From Peribolospora baueri (taxonomy: Eukaryota; Basidiomycota; Peribolosporomycetes; Peribolosporales; Peribolosporaceae): a DNA stretch of 64,000 nucleotides. Shown one piece after another: positions 37,355 through 47,354 of the stretch (position 1 is its first letter; each line of letters begins with the position of its first letter). Made by a program: the position numbers and the translations under genes. The notes under the pieces were generated by a model. The model worked only from the letters and a program-made list of their open reading frames with translations. It made no database searches and had not been told where the DNA came from. Location: positions 1 to 64,000 of the forward strand of contig JAMDHS010000038.1 in NCBI GenBank assembly GCA_029717555.1, in the 5' to 3' direction.

Positions 37355-38207
37355 GTTGGCTCGCCTGGACGGTGGCGAGGGACGAGGGAAGAGACGAAGG
37401 CGCGAGAGAAGTAAAGACTGAAAGGGACGGGGAAAGAGTGGCGAATACCGAAAGGTACGGGGAAAGAGTGGTAAGGGTAGGCGGGGAGTGGGAGAGACGA
37501 AGACGAAGACGGAAGGGGCAGCCGGCGAGGGCAGAGGTGACGACAGCGGGCAGGAGGTAGGCGTGTACGTAAGACTAGGTGAGTGTGTGGGTAGTGGGGA
37601 CGTGTGGGACGAGAACGGGGACGGGGACGGGCGCTGATGGTGACGACGACCCCACCCACTCCCTCACTCACTCACCTTGACGTAAGGTCTGTCCCTGATG
37701 GCGGACGTGGATTGTCCCGGCGTCGTGCGAGTGCGAGGTGACGGTAGACGATGGGTGGGCGCTAGTCCTAGGCTGGCGGTGAGGGCGATCGGCGGTCGTT
37801 GGCGTCGTCGGTGGAGGGGAATAGGGGAGGATAGGGTGTGGGAAGAGGGGCAAGAGGGGAGTTGAGGGGGCGAGGGTAGGGCAGCGAGATGGGAGATGGG
37901 GAGGAGAAGGAGAAGGGGAGGAGGATGGCGATGGCGATGGGGACGGGGATGATGATGATGAGGATGTTATGGGAGGTCGAGGCGACACGCACAAGCAGCA
38001 GCAGCAGCAGGTACGACAAGGATATCGTCCGTCGTCCAAGTCCAGCCAAGCCAAGCCACGAGGCCGAGGCAGGCCCTGCGGCTGCTTACGGTAGACGTTG
38101 AACTGGGTGGGCGCAGGGCAGGGCGGGTGCGCGTCGAGCGGCGCGTCGAGGCGGTGGCCGGATGGTGGTGGTGGTGGTGGTGGTGGAGTTGGTATTGGTA
38201 TTGGTCT

Positions 38208-38242
<35 letters not shown>

Positions 38243-39288
38243 TTAGTCGTCGTCGTCGTCGTCGTGTGCGGGCGGCGGCAAGGACGGGTGGAGGCGGGAG
38301 AAGGTTAGGCGGGTCCGTTGGTGGCTAGCTAGCTAGGTCGACGGCGCGGCCAGGGCTAGGCTGGGCTGGACGAAGATGGCGATGGCGATGGCGACGGCGA
38401 CGGCGACGGCGAGCGGGGCCACGCAGGCAGGTCAGGGCAGGCCAGGCCAGGCCAGGCCAGATGAGGCAGGTCAGAGTCAGCCAATCCCGTCCATCCACTC
38501 CAAGTCCACTCCGTCGATCGTCAGCCTGGACGTTCATTAGGGGCGCGGCAGCCTGCACGACAGTTACGGCGGTCGATGGTCCGTGCAAGACGGGTGCTTG
38601 CCAGGCGACATGAGAGACATCATCGTATATCGTATGTACAAGCCACACCACATCGGCGTTCAGCGCTGCGCAGGAGAGAGAGAGCGCCAGACAAAGACGG
38701 GCGAGGACTGGCAGGACAAGACGCCGTGGCCTTCCTTCGATGATGGACGACGGTTGATGGTCGATCGTTGATGCTGGCCAAGACGTCGACCGACCGACCG
38801 AACTACCGAACTACCGAACTACCGAACCACCGACCCCCTCCACCGCTCCTGCCGCAGTCCCCCGGCTCATCCTGGACGCCGACGCCGACCATCGCCTGGC
38901 TGCGGTGCGCGGCGACACGCGGGAATAGGCGGCGTTATCACAAAGGCCCATGCCCATCGAGCCGAGGGCCGAGGCGAGGTGCGAGCCACTGATCCGCACC
39001 GAGGTGGACATCGTTCGTTTGCTCATCCCCTTTTGCCTCCTCTTTTTTTATTTTATTCGCATCCCTTCTTCTTCGCTCGGCCTCATCTCCGGTCAGGCGA
39101 GCCTCCGCAAACCCCTCCTCCACCTCCGCTCGGCACGCCCCACCACCGACCGACCAGACCAGACCAGCCGGACACGCACGCGGCCGACGGCGTACCACCT
39201 GGCCGACCGACGAGATCACCGCTACCTCGCCGTCGCTCCGGCTCTTGACCAGACCACTCCGTCCACCCTCGTACCCCGCCCGCTTATC
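37355..39288. promoter_or_regulatory. Divergent promoter region between kinase and carrier genes
   Basis: A 1.9-kb interval between divergent starts. It is rich in simple repeats: GATGGC/GATGGG at 37920-37965, GCA at 37995-38012, GGT at 38163-38186, CGTGGT at 38210-38240, GATGGCGACGGC at 38370-38412, CCAGG at 38435-38460 and ACTACCGA at 38808-38830. Parts are transcribed leader sequence for both genes. No protein-coding gene is supported. Confidence 0.5.
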
Positions 39289-40970
39289 ATGTCCTCCCCA
39301 TCTCCCTCGCCCGCCCCGCCACTTGGAGCAGGAGCAGCACCGGCCACGCTCGCCCCCGTTGCGCCGTCGCCTTCGCAATCCGTCGCACCGGCGCCGAAAC
39401 CGGCGTACAAGGTCAGCACTGCTGAGGGGTTCGTCGTCGGTGCTCTCTCTGCTTGGTGAGTCGACGTCTATGTCTTTGCATTGAGTATAGCTTTGGCCGT
39501 CGGCTGTCATGGCGGAAAGGAAGGAGGGAAGGATGGCGGAAAGAAAGAAGGCGATCGACACACACCGGTGGCTGACCTTCGGCCTCGCATCATCTCCCCT
39601 TCCATGTTTGTCCCCCAGCACAGCGTACGTCCATCCTCTCCCTCTCCCGCACCTCCGTTTCGTCCCACCTCCCACCGTGCTAACACACCTACCCCTTCTT
39701 CCCCATCTCTCCCGCCACAGAGTGACAGTGACCAACCCGATGGAGGTATGCAAGACCCGATTGCAGCTCCAAGGTGAACTCGCCACCGGCGCTGGCGCCC
39801 CAGGCCAGAAGCGGCTCTATACCTCTGCTTTCGATGCCTTGTACGTATCCTCTCTGCAACTGACATCCAGTCGCTCGCACGTCTCACCCATCGATCCTCT
39901 CCACAGCGTAAAGACAGTCCGGTCAGAAGGCGCTCGTGGCATCCAACGCGGCCTCGGCGCCGCGTTCGTCTACCAAATGGCTCTCAACGGCTCCCGACTC
40001 GGCTTCTACGAGCCGTTTCGCAAGTGGATCAACAAGTACGTCGGAGGTCGGAGCGAGAAGGAGGTTTGGGCGCCTGCTGCTTTTGCGGCCGGAGCCAGTT
40101 CGGGGGTCGTTGGTGGTGAGTGGGGTCGCTCCGCCCGGTGGTCGAAGCTTGCCGACGCTCATCTCCATTCCTCCCATCGCCCACCTGCCACAGCCGTCTT
40201 CGGAAACCCGCTCTACCTCGTCAAGGCCCGCATGCAGGCCTACTCGCCCCTCCACACCATCGGCCGAACGCAGCATCACTATCGCAACGTCTTCCACGCC
40301 CTCGCCACCATCGTCCGCACCGACGGTCTCAGAGGCCTCACACGGGGCGTGGACGCGGCCATGTTGAGGACGGCGATGGGCAGCTCGGTGCAACTGCCGT
40401 CGTACAACTTCTTCAAGGCACAATTAGTCTCCCACGGTCTCTTACCCGCCGACAGCTTCTGGACTTACCTCGCGGCCAGCACCTTCTCGGGCGGATGCGT
40501 GTGCGCGGTCATGCAGCCCGCCGACACGGCGTTGACGAGGATGTACAACCAGCCTACCAAGGTGGACGGTGAGTGCGGAGGCCGTGTCGCGCTTGCTCTT
40601 GTTCTTGCTCTTGCTGCACGGCGGCGGACTGAATTTGCCGTGGTCTTGTCTTGCGCTCGTTTGCCGACCGGAAGCCAACGGCGTGTCCCGCGGAACGCTG
40701 TACAGGAACCCGATCCACTGCCTCTACCTCACCTGGAAAGCCGAGGGCGTCCGCGGTTGGTACAAGGGCAGCACGGCCCATCTTGCCAGGATCGCGCCTC
40801 ACACGGTGAGTCCCTCTTTCCTTTTCCCTATGTCTGTCGTCCTTCCTTTTCGCTGATCCGACCCCGCCCCGCCCTATGATCAACTACAACAGGTCCTCAC
40901 CCTCGTCATGAACGAAGCCTACCTGCGCTGGTACCAGAACGTCCGCTCTGGCCGGCCTTTCTTCGCATAG
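39289..40970 (+). CDS. OAC1: Mitochondrial carrier, oxaloacetate/sulfate (Oac1) type
   Basis: An inner-membrane solute carrier of the SLC25 family, closest by motif to fungal Oac1, which moves oxaloacetate, sulfate and related anions. The model is join(39289..39455, 39619..39624, 39721..39840, 39907..40115, 40194..40568, 40675..40805, 40893..40970), 361 residues, with all phases matching. It has a Pro/Ala/Ser-rich N-terminal extension of about 45 residues, then three carrier repeats. The first repeat reads AEGFVVGALSACTAVTVTNP and continues MEVCKTRLQLQGEL; the third contains CAVMQPADTALTRMYNQ. The central repeat carries GNPLYLVKARMQAYSP. A 6-nt microexon (39619-39624) is needed to restore ACTAVTVTNP. 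It ends NVRSGRPFFA-stop. The exact substrate is inferred from the subfamily. Confidence 0.88.
39619..39624 (+). other. 6-nt microexon of the carrier gene
   Basis: CACAGC sits between a CCCCCAG acceptor and a GTACGT donor. It converts the junction TG|A, which would be a stop, into TGC-ACA-GCA, giving Cys-Thr-Ala inside the first carrier repeat. Flanking introns are 163 and 96 nt. Confidence 0.8.
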
Positions 40971-42120
40971 TCCCTCCCTCCCGACACCCGGGCATGTCAT
41001 TTCGTTTGCCGACGGCCTCTGGGTTTGGGTGGAGGGAAGAGGGAGCGCCGGGGTTGGATTTTGGATTTGGATTGGGATCGGATGGCCATGGATTGGATTG
41101 GATTGGATGGGATTGGATTGGATTGGATTGGAATCGGATTGCTCCGCTCCCTCTCGCTTCCTTTCGCCCCCCTTCTCCTCCCCTCCCGCTCTATGCCGTG
41201 CCGTATTCGTATCGTATCGTATCCCCCCCTCCCCCCCCCCACCTTTCCTCGCGCACGAAAATCGACTCGGCCCACACCACATCCGTACGTACGCATACGC
41301 ATATCAGGCAGTCTTTTGTCTTTGTCTTGTTTGTTTTAGAGGCGAATCGAATCGAATCGAGAGTTCGATTGGTCGTTGCATTTCAAGCCCAAGCCAAGCC
41401 AAAGTAGCCCGTCCGTCCGTCTGATCGAAGCCATCCCATCCCATCCCATCGTCTAATCAGTCAGTCAGTCAGCTGATCTGATGAGGGGTACGGACGGGCA
41501 GGCAGGGCGAGACGGGGCAGGACTTGGGACCGAGGTGGGGGTGGGGGGTGGCGGAAGGAAGGAAGGAAGGACGAGTGCGGGGTACGGAGGTGCAGAGATG
41601 GTCGACTGACACATATATGTACCCACCTTAACCTTCATTTTAGGGCGAGGAGAAGCCGCCGGCCGGAGGCGAAACCTCCGCTCCACTCCACATCGCACCG
41701 CACCTCGAGCGAGAGGTCGATAGGTCGATATAACTCAGGTCGATCGGCCTGGCCTGGCTTGAAAAGCGCGATTGGGAAAAAGCAGAAAGCGCTGCTGGAC
41801 GGCGCTTTTGGGAGAGAGAGAAAGAAAGGCGCCCGACGCCGAACGAAACGTTTCGGGCGGTCAGATTGGTGCAACGCTGGGAGGGAGGGAGGAAGCGAGT
41901 GAGAGCGCTAATGAAACTTCTTCACGTCCTACCAGACCAGAAAGACAGACAGACAGACGGACAGGCGTCGGTCAGCGCCCTTGTCGTCTCACTCCATTCA
42001 AGTCGACTCGACCGGCATGGACATGGACCTCCACACCTATTACGAGGCCTGGTCGCCCCATGCAGCCACCTTCGTCCCCCTTCATCCTCCTCGCTCTCAG
42101 TGCCGCCTGGCTCCTGCCGC
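40971..42120. other. Non-coding region with GATTG and other simple repeats
   Basis: This is the 3' flank of the carrier gene. It contains a (GGATT)n-like stretch at 41060-41140, ATCGTATCGT at 41205-41222, a C-run at 41223-41242, AATCGAATCG at 41345-41360, CCATCC at 41432-41450 and GTCAGTCA at 41456-41472. It leads into the retroelement/5S island. No gene is supported. Confidence 0.45.
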
Positions 42121-42430
42121 ATTTTACATTGAGCTTCAAAGTCGACGTGCTGTTGTTGCCGGTGCTGCTGAATTGCTGTGAGCCGCTGTCGGAACTTGGC
42201 GAGCTCGTGCCCTACCAATATCAGAAGGGCCCTGAGAGCGGAAATTCGCGACCCGATCACAAGCAGGCTGCGGCACAGCCGCCGGCCCGCCACGTTGTCG
42301 ACGGCTGCCTTCACAATCTTCGGTCCATCTCCGTGAAATGCTACGTTGGTACGTGCCAGCTCGTCGTGGAACTTGAAGGTTTGGCTCTTCTCTGAACGGC
42401 TTGTCTCCCGCAAGCTTGCTCATGATGACA
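42121..42430 (-). mobile_element. Degenerate gag-like retroelement remnant (reverse orientation)
   Basis: On the minus strand this reads as a degraded gag-like segment. About 90 bp of it (roughly 42130-42220) is an inverted copy of the segment at 43945-44032, which in the other copy leads directly into a CCHC zinc knuckle. It is therefore interpreted as an old LTR-retrotransposon gag fragment, broken and without recognisable LTRs. Age cannot be given in years; the two copies differ at several positions, so they are not recent. The family cannot be settled from this piece. Confidence 0.45.
42130..42221 (-). repeat. Inverted repeat, left copy
   Basis: About 90 bp that matches the reverse complement of 43945-44032 with scattered differences. 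Shared blocks include TTGCTGTGAGCCGCTGTCGG and AGCTCGTGCCCTACC. The similarity stops abruptly after CCCTACC in this copy and at the 5S fragment in the other. Confidence 0.75.
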
Positions 42431-42820
42431 GTTAAGCAGCTCTAAATTTGTATCCCGATCTTAAAGTTTATGCCATAAACTTTAAGATATTATTTACTAG
42501 ATGTATATGGTGGAGTACCTACAACAGTAACCACATGGTTAACTATATTGTGCCTAAAATTTCCATTTTTATCTGTTGCTTTCGGGACGCAGCGCCACAT
42601 GCAGGACCATGCGCTTTCTTCTCTTCCTGCATCCCCGACAGCTTGACACACTCCCTTCTTATACCCCGCGTCGAGTCGAACCGGCCGTCGCAGCTTGCTC
42701 TCCTTCGCCAGCGCCGTCGCATCTGGCTCGCCTTGTAAGTCGAGCCCACCTCGGTCATGATTTGCCGCTCTGGCGCTTCCTTAGCCTTCGCTCCTCACGG
42801 CTTTCCTTTCGCCAGCCGCA

Positions 42821-43758
42821 ATGAAATCAAGGGCGACGAGCGCGATCATCACAGGGGTGGCGGCCGGAATGGCCTTGGCGGTGCTGCGCGCGCAAAAGGC
42901 GGCGGCGCGAGAGAAGTACGCGCTGCTCCGGGAGACCGGTATATCAGTTTCAACTACAGCTGCTCGACGGCGTTCACCGACGAGTACGAGCAGGACAACT
43001 GCGTGCTGACCAGCCTCCAGCCGTACATCTCTGTCGGCTCAGCCCTCCTGGGACTCGTCCCCGCGGCGATCGAAGCGATCGCCGGTCGACAAGCCCTTCC
43101 GGCCGGCGGACAAGTTCTCTCTTCGGTACTTGATCGCGGAGAGCATGCTTAATGTCGGTCGCCTCGTCGATTACAGGAACGAAAGGTCCCCCAAGAAGCG
43201 CAAGCTGGCCATCGCAAGGTCTTGGCCCTGCACATTGGTGGCGGCGATACCCTACCTCGGCGTCGCCGCTTACCTTTTACTGGCTCGGCTCCCAAACGTC
43301 GGTGCCGTGGAATCCTTCGGGTACCGTCTGGTACATCCTCTGGCCCGCCTTCCTCGCCTTGGTGCCCTTATTCCGATGGGTCGCTCTCAAAACCCTGGGC
43401 CTATCGTCCATCATCGGAGATCGCGCCGTCTACGTGGCCAATGTGTGCGCCAACATCCTCAACGCCATTTGCATCCTCTACGCGACCGCCGTGATGAGCT
43501 CGACCTTGTTTGGTCGACAGCCTCTGGGCACTGGTGCACATGCTCGCCATGCCGGTCTACTTCCTCATAATTGGGTTAGGCATTCAGTTGCTCAGCAAAC
43601 GGCTCGAAGGAGTTTCCTTGCTCCCAGGCGGCTCCAACGTCGCTGGAGCGGGCACGGGCACGGCCAGCAACGCCCCGGTCAACAGCCCGGCTGGTGCGGC
43701 AGTGGCCAATGGCGGCGCCGGGGGTCCAGACATCAAGATGACTCGTCAGAACGGCTAG
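42821..43758 (+). pseudogene. Broken multi-pass membrane protein gene
   Basis: Consecutive stretches in different frames read as one polytopic membrane protein. An N-terminal hydrophobic start is followed by ISFNYSCSTAFTDEYEQDNC (an extracytosolic loop with two Cys) and helices around VGSALLGLVPAAIEAIA, TLVAAIPYLGVAAYLLLA, WYILWPAFLALVPLF, ANVCANILNAICILYATAVM and MPVYFLIIGLGIQLLS. A Gly/Ala/Asn tail ends in DIKMTRQNG. The frame changes about three times and the junctions lack convincing splice sites, so the gene looks inactivated. I do not recognise the family; about six helices can be counted. It sits between two inverted gag-like remnants, which fits either a host gene caught in a repeat island or a passenger of it. 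Sequencing error is an alternative explanation for the frame changes. Confidence 0.5.
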
Positions 43759-43902
43759 GATGGCAACGGAGGCGCAGCGACGGCTACCTGTGAGTTTTTT
43801 GATTGATCGAAATGTTTCCGAGGCAGCATCTCGGGCGTTCCTTGCATATAGAGTACTGACTTTCTGGCCGGCTCTCCTCGCTCAAGGGTGGCTCGAACGT
43901 CG

Positions 43903-43943
43903 CCACTGCTGCCATAGGACGCTGCATCCCGTCCAATCTGCAC
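43903..43943 (+). pseudogene. 5S rRNA fragment
   Basis: TGCTGCCATAGGAC followed by GCTGCATCCCGTCCAATCTGC matches the 5' third of the 5S gene at 16648-16690, missing about ten bases between the two blocks and with one substitution. The match ends where the gag-like repeat begins. Too short to make a functional 5S RNA. Confidence 0.75.
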
Positions 43944-44170
43944 GGTAGGGCACGAGCTAGCAAAGTTCCGACAGCGGCTCACAGCAATCCAGCAGCGCTA
44001 GCGGTAACAACAACACATCGACTTCGAAGCCCAAGGGACTCGGCCCCCTGCTTCGTCTGCGCCAAGAAGGGACACTCGGCGCAGGACTGTCCCCATGAGA
44101 AGAAGCCAGGGAGTTCCCCGAGGCGTTGCTGTAAACGCGGTGGTACATTGTAGAGGAGAACGATGTTGTT
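43944..44170 (+). mobile_element. Degenerate gag-like remnant with CCHC zinc knuckle
   Basis: One frame contains CFVCAKKGHSAQDC, an exact CX2CX4HX4C zinc knuckle as found at the end of Gag in LTR retrotransposons, preceded by a Ser/Asn/Thr-rich spacer. The upstream 90 bp is repeated in reverse at 42130-42221. The fragment is short and broken, no reverse transcriptase or LTR was found, and the Ty1/copia versus Ty3/gypsy family is undecided (the spacer-plus-single-knuckle layout is common in copia elements). It abuts a 5S rRNA fragment. Confidence 0.6.
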
Positions 44171-45380
44171 TCCGCAATCAACGTCGTTTTCGCCTCGTCG
44201 TGCTGTGATGAACCGAAACCGAACGGCCTGCGTAGGTCGTTCCATTCGCTCGAACATCATCACCCTCCTCGGCCAGCCGGTAAAGCTCCTCCGCGGCGCT
44301 CGACGAAGGAGACTGCCGTGGTTAACTTGCAGCGCTGTTCCTCCCGCTGCCCCTTAGCGACTCGAGAGTCTGCAACGCCCTCCTGTATGCTGGCCCTCAT
44401 GGCGGTTGACTTGGTCGACCATGATGGCGGCGCACTCTTGGAAGGAAGGGGCGAACAAAGCCATGGGATCCCAAATCCTGAATCGGAGCGGCTAGGAATG
44501 GTCGCTTCCGTAACCGAGATGACGTCGTGCGTGCTCCCGTGGTCGCGACGCTCTCCTTCCCGCTCAGGGGATGCGAGTCCACACGGACCAGACCAAGCTA
44601 AGCGGCCGTCCAGAGAGTACAGAAAGGATCGTTTGCAGGTGACGCCGGTCTCGACGACTCCCCCTTCCATCCATCTCTGGATGGCATGATAGGCATCTGA
44701 GTATATATATATTTGTATTATAACTACCACGGGCCGACGCGAAAGTACGACTCGCGAGACGGCGGCGAACGAACGGCTAACTACGGGCGAGCCACTGGGC
44801 CGACTGATCCGATCCGTAAGGCGGGAAGGGAAGGGAAGGAGGACCGACGGATAGACGGACAGACGGAAAGCAGATGTACGAGCGAGCGAGCCAAACAAGA
44901 CTTGGCAAACAGGCGGGCAAAGAAAGGGCAGCAGACGCGGGGAGGGGGAGGGGGGGAGGGGGGGAAGTGGTCCAGGGGAGGCGAGGCGAGGAAGGGCAGA
45001 CGATCTCGGACCGACGAAGAAGACAAAGACGAAGACGAAAAGCGGCGAAGTGCAAAGAGGGGGGCATTAGGGCGAACGATCTACAAGTAGTGTAGGAAGA
45101 GCCGACGAAAAAACCGGGAAAAAAAAAGGCGGGGGTAGAGTGAGGCTACATATTGGACACGCGAAGAACGATGGTGTCGGGGACGAAACGCGAGCGGGAG
45201 AGTCCAAGAGCAAACGGAGCGGTTGAAGCTGGTCGGTCGAACGGTCGGCCGGACCGACGGTGGAAGGCGAAGGCGAGATTGAACGCAGAGGGGAGGGGAC
45301 GGATAGATATAGGTGCGAATTCGAACGAAAAAGTGGGACGGACGAGCGGATGACGGCCTACGACGAGCTGAAGTGAGTCG
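44171..45380. other. Unassigned region between the repeat island and the zinc-finger gene
   Basis: No gene can be supported. 44300-44690 holds open frames on both strands with more balanced composition than usual shadows (for example ending HLWMA on the + strand at 44689) and may be further degraded repeat. An ATAT run lies at 44702-44722. From 44800 on the sequence is purine-rich on the + strand with G-runs at 44940-44970, consistent with the 3' untranslated region of the minus-strand zinc-finger gene. Confidence 0.35.
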
Positions 45381-47354
45381 TCAGTCGTCGACCAAAGACC
45401 TGCGTCTGCGCATCGGCGTAACCGTACTGGGAGCCTCGCGCCGACCTCCGGCGCCGCCACGACCTGCGAGAGGCCGCCTGTTGACCTTGTTGCTCGTCCC
45501 CCCGGTGCTCCGTTCGAACGAGGACGAGGACGAGGCCACGTTCGGCGCAGGCGCAGGCGAACAGGCGGCGGGCGAATCGCTGCCGCTGGCGTTCGAAGAG
45601 GACAACGGCGACGGTGACGTGGCCGAGGCAGATGAAGCGGACGCGGACGGCAAGCTGAGCGACGACGACGACGAAGAGGAAGATGTCGACGGGGCGTTGG
45701 CGGCGAGGACGGCGTGTACACGGGCGTGCTGGTTGAGGTTATCGTGCCTACTGAACCGTTTCCTGCACCCCGGGAACGAGCATTCGAACGGCTTATCTTC
45801 GGTGTGAATGCTCTTCACATGTCGTTTCAGGTGTTCTCTCCGCTTAAAACACTTTCCGCACCCGGGCACGATGCATCGGTGAACCGTCCCACTCTTCCCC
45901 AAGTTGCTGACCAGTTCTGGGTCGCTCGGCACCCGCCGTCCGCGCGATCGCTTTGTGATCATTCCCACCCCGCCCTGGGGTGGGAAGAACGGCAGCGGGA
46001 CGACCTGCGTCGCCACAGCCCGTTTCACGGGCGACCCGGTCACCGGAGCCGCCGGCGACGACGACGACGCCGCGACCGGGCTGCTGAAGGAGGGCGAGGG
46101 TGAATCGAACGCGCCAAAGGCGGATTCCGAGAGGTTCGACGTCGATTGCGAAGCGGGCGGCGAGATGTATGCCGGGTTGCACACTTGTCCGTCTTCGTTC
46201 GCGTCGTACCCGGCCACGTCCGGAACGCCGGAGAAGACATTGGCGACGGTCATGGCGATAGCCGACTGGGCTGGGTAGTCGATGGAGCAAGGGGCAGTGA
46301 CGCAGAGGGCGGAGGCGAGCGTCGTATGCGTGTGCGACAAAGGATTCTCCGCGCCGAACGCGGGGGAAGAGGGGCCAAAATCGGGCATCATCGGGCTCGA
46401 AGCGACGTCGGCGGACAAGACGGCGGGATGGTCGAGGTCGAGCTGGTCGTGGTGGCGGAGATGATGGAGCTGGCGCTCATGGGCCAGCGGGTAGAGGCCG
46501 TGGTTGTCCGGCGTGGAGGGCAAAGAGTACATGGTCGAAGTAGGCGAGGAGAGGGGTGGCAAAGAGTGGATGGCGTCCAAGGCCTCGACGCCGGTGGCGC
46601 CCAAGAAGCCCTGAGGGATGGCAGCGCGACGAGGATGGACGAATCCGCGCGTATAGGGCGTGACGGTCGCGTTGGAGAGCGTTGACGTGCGTGAGCTAGG
46701 GCCGCGTATGGTGGCATCCAATGTCTGCAGGTGATTCGTAGCGCCGTCGACGGTGGCGACGTGGTCGGTCCCCTCATTGTCGTGGCCGTCAGAGAGGAAC
46801 TCTGCAAGGTTGAACGGCTGCTGGATCTGCTGGACGGCCGTCGGAGACATGGGCTCGGACGTGTGAAGGAAGACGTCGGAGGCGGTGGCGCTGCCGAGCT
46901 CGCCCATGCCGAGGGCGCCGAACATCTCCTCTGCCTCGGTGAGGGACCGACTGGGCGAGCTCATCGCCACGCCACCCATCCAAGACGCCACGTCGTTGCC
47001 GCTTATCGAGCTGCCCGCCTCGGTATCGGCCTCGGACGCGGACGCGGATGGTGCGGAACTGCTGCCGACGGAGGAGGCAAGGGAGAGACGATTGGCGCTC
47101 CATTTGCGGTTCTTGCTCAATACGAAAAGGTCGTCCTCGGGCACGTCGTCGCCGAAGCCGATGACGCTTTGAGATGCAGAGCCGTTGCCTGTCTGGCCGT
47201 CGAGATCGAAGATGGTGGCGTTGGGGTCGGAGAGGGCGAAGGAGGAGAAGTAGCCGTGAGAGAGACTGGTGGACGGGTCCATGTTGTCGGGGGAGATAGC
47301 GGCGCTGGCGGGGAGAGAGGGCATGACGGACGGGTAATTTATGTCGTCGTCCAT
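45381..47354 (-). CDS. C2H2 zinc-finger transcription factor
   Basis: A nuclear DNA-binding regulator with two tandem C2H2 fingers near the C-terminus: CIVPGCGKCFKRREHLKRHV then CSFPGCRKRFSRHDNLNQH, joined by the canonical HTEDKPFEC-type linker. This pair resembles fungal stress regulators of the Msn2/4 and Usv1/Rgm1 kind, with RREHLKRH and SRHDNLNQH recognition helices. Upstream lies a long Ser/Pro/Asp-rich region with acidic segments (such as DPNATIFDLDGQTG), typical of activation domains. A basic patch KRSRGRRVPSDPEL before the fingers could be a nuclear signal. After the fingers comes a Ser/Ala-rich tail ending RRRSLVDD-stop. I place the start at ATG 47352-47354 (MDDDINYPSVMP); the frame stays open upstream to 47672, so a longer N-terminus is possible. 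Confidence 0.82.
   Translation of the reverse strand: MDDDINYPSVMPSLPASAAISPDNMDPSTSLSHGYFSSFALSDPNATIFDLDGQTGNGSASQSVIGFGDDVPEDDLFVLSKNRKWSANRLSLASSVGSSSAPSASASEADTEAGSSISGNDVASWMGGVAMSSPSRSLTEAEEMFGALGMGELGSATASDVFLHTSEPMSPTAVQQIQQPFNLAEFLSDGHDNEGTDHVATVDGATNHLQTLDATIRGPSSRTSTLSNATVTPYTRGFVHPRRAAIPQGFLGATGVEALDAIHSLPPLSSPTSTMYSLPSTPDNHGLYPLAHERQLHHLRHHDQLDLDHPAVLSADVASSPMMPDFGPSSPAFGAENPLSHTHTTLASALCVTAPCSIDYPAQSAIAMTVANVFSGVPDVAGYDANEDGQVCNPAYISPPASQSTSNLSESAFGAFDSPSPSFSSPVAASSSSPAAPVTGSPVKRAVATQVVPLPFFPPQGGVGMITKRSRGRRVPSDPELVSNLGKSGTVHRCIVPGCGKCFKRREHLKRHVKSIHTEDKPFECSFPGCRKRFSRHDNLNQHARVHAVLAANAPSTSSSSSSSSLSLPSASASSASATSPSPLSSSNASGSDSPAACSPAPAPNVASSSSSFERSTGGTSNKVNRRPLAGRGGAGGRREAPSTVTPMRRRRSLVDD

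Noticed and set aside
38098-38328. Gly-rich frame GRGRGRGRG
   Set aside because: It is a translation of the CGTGGT repeat in the divergent promoter region.
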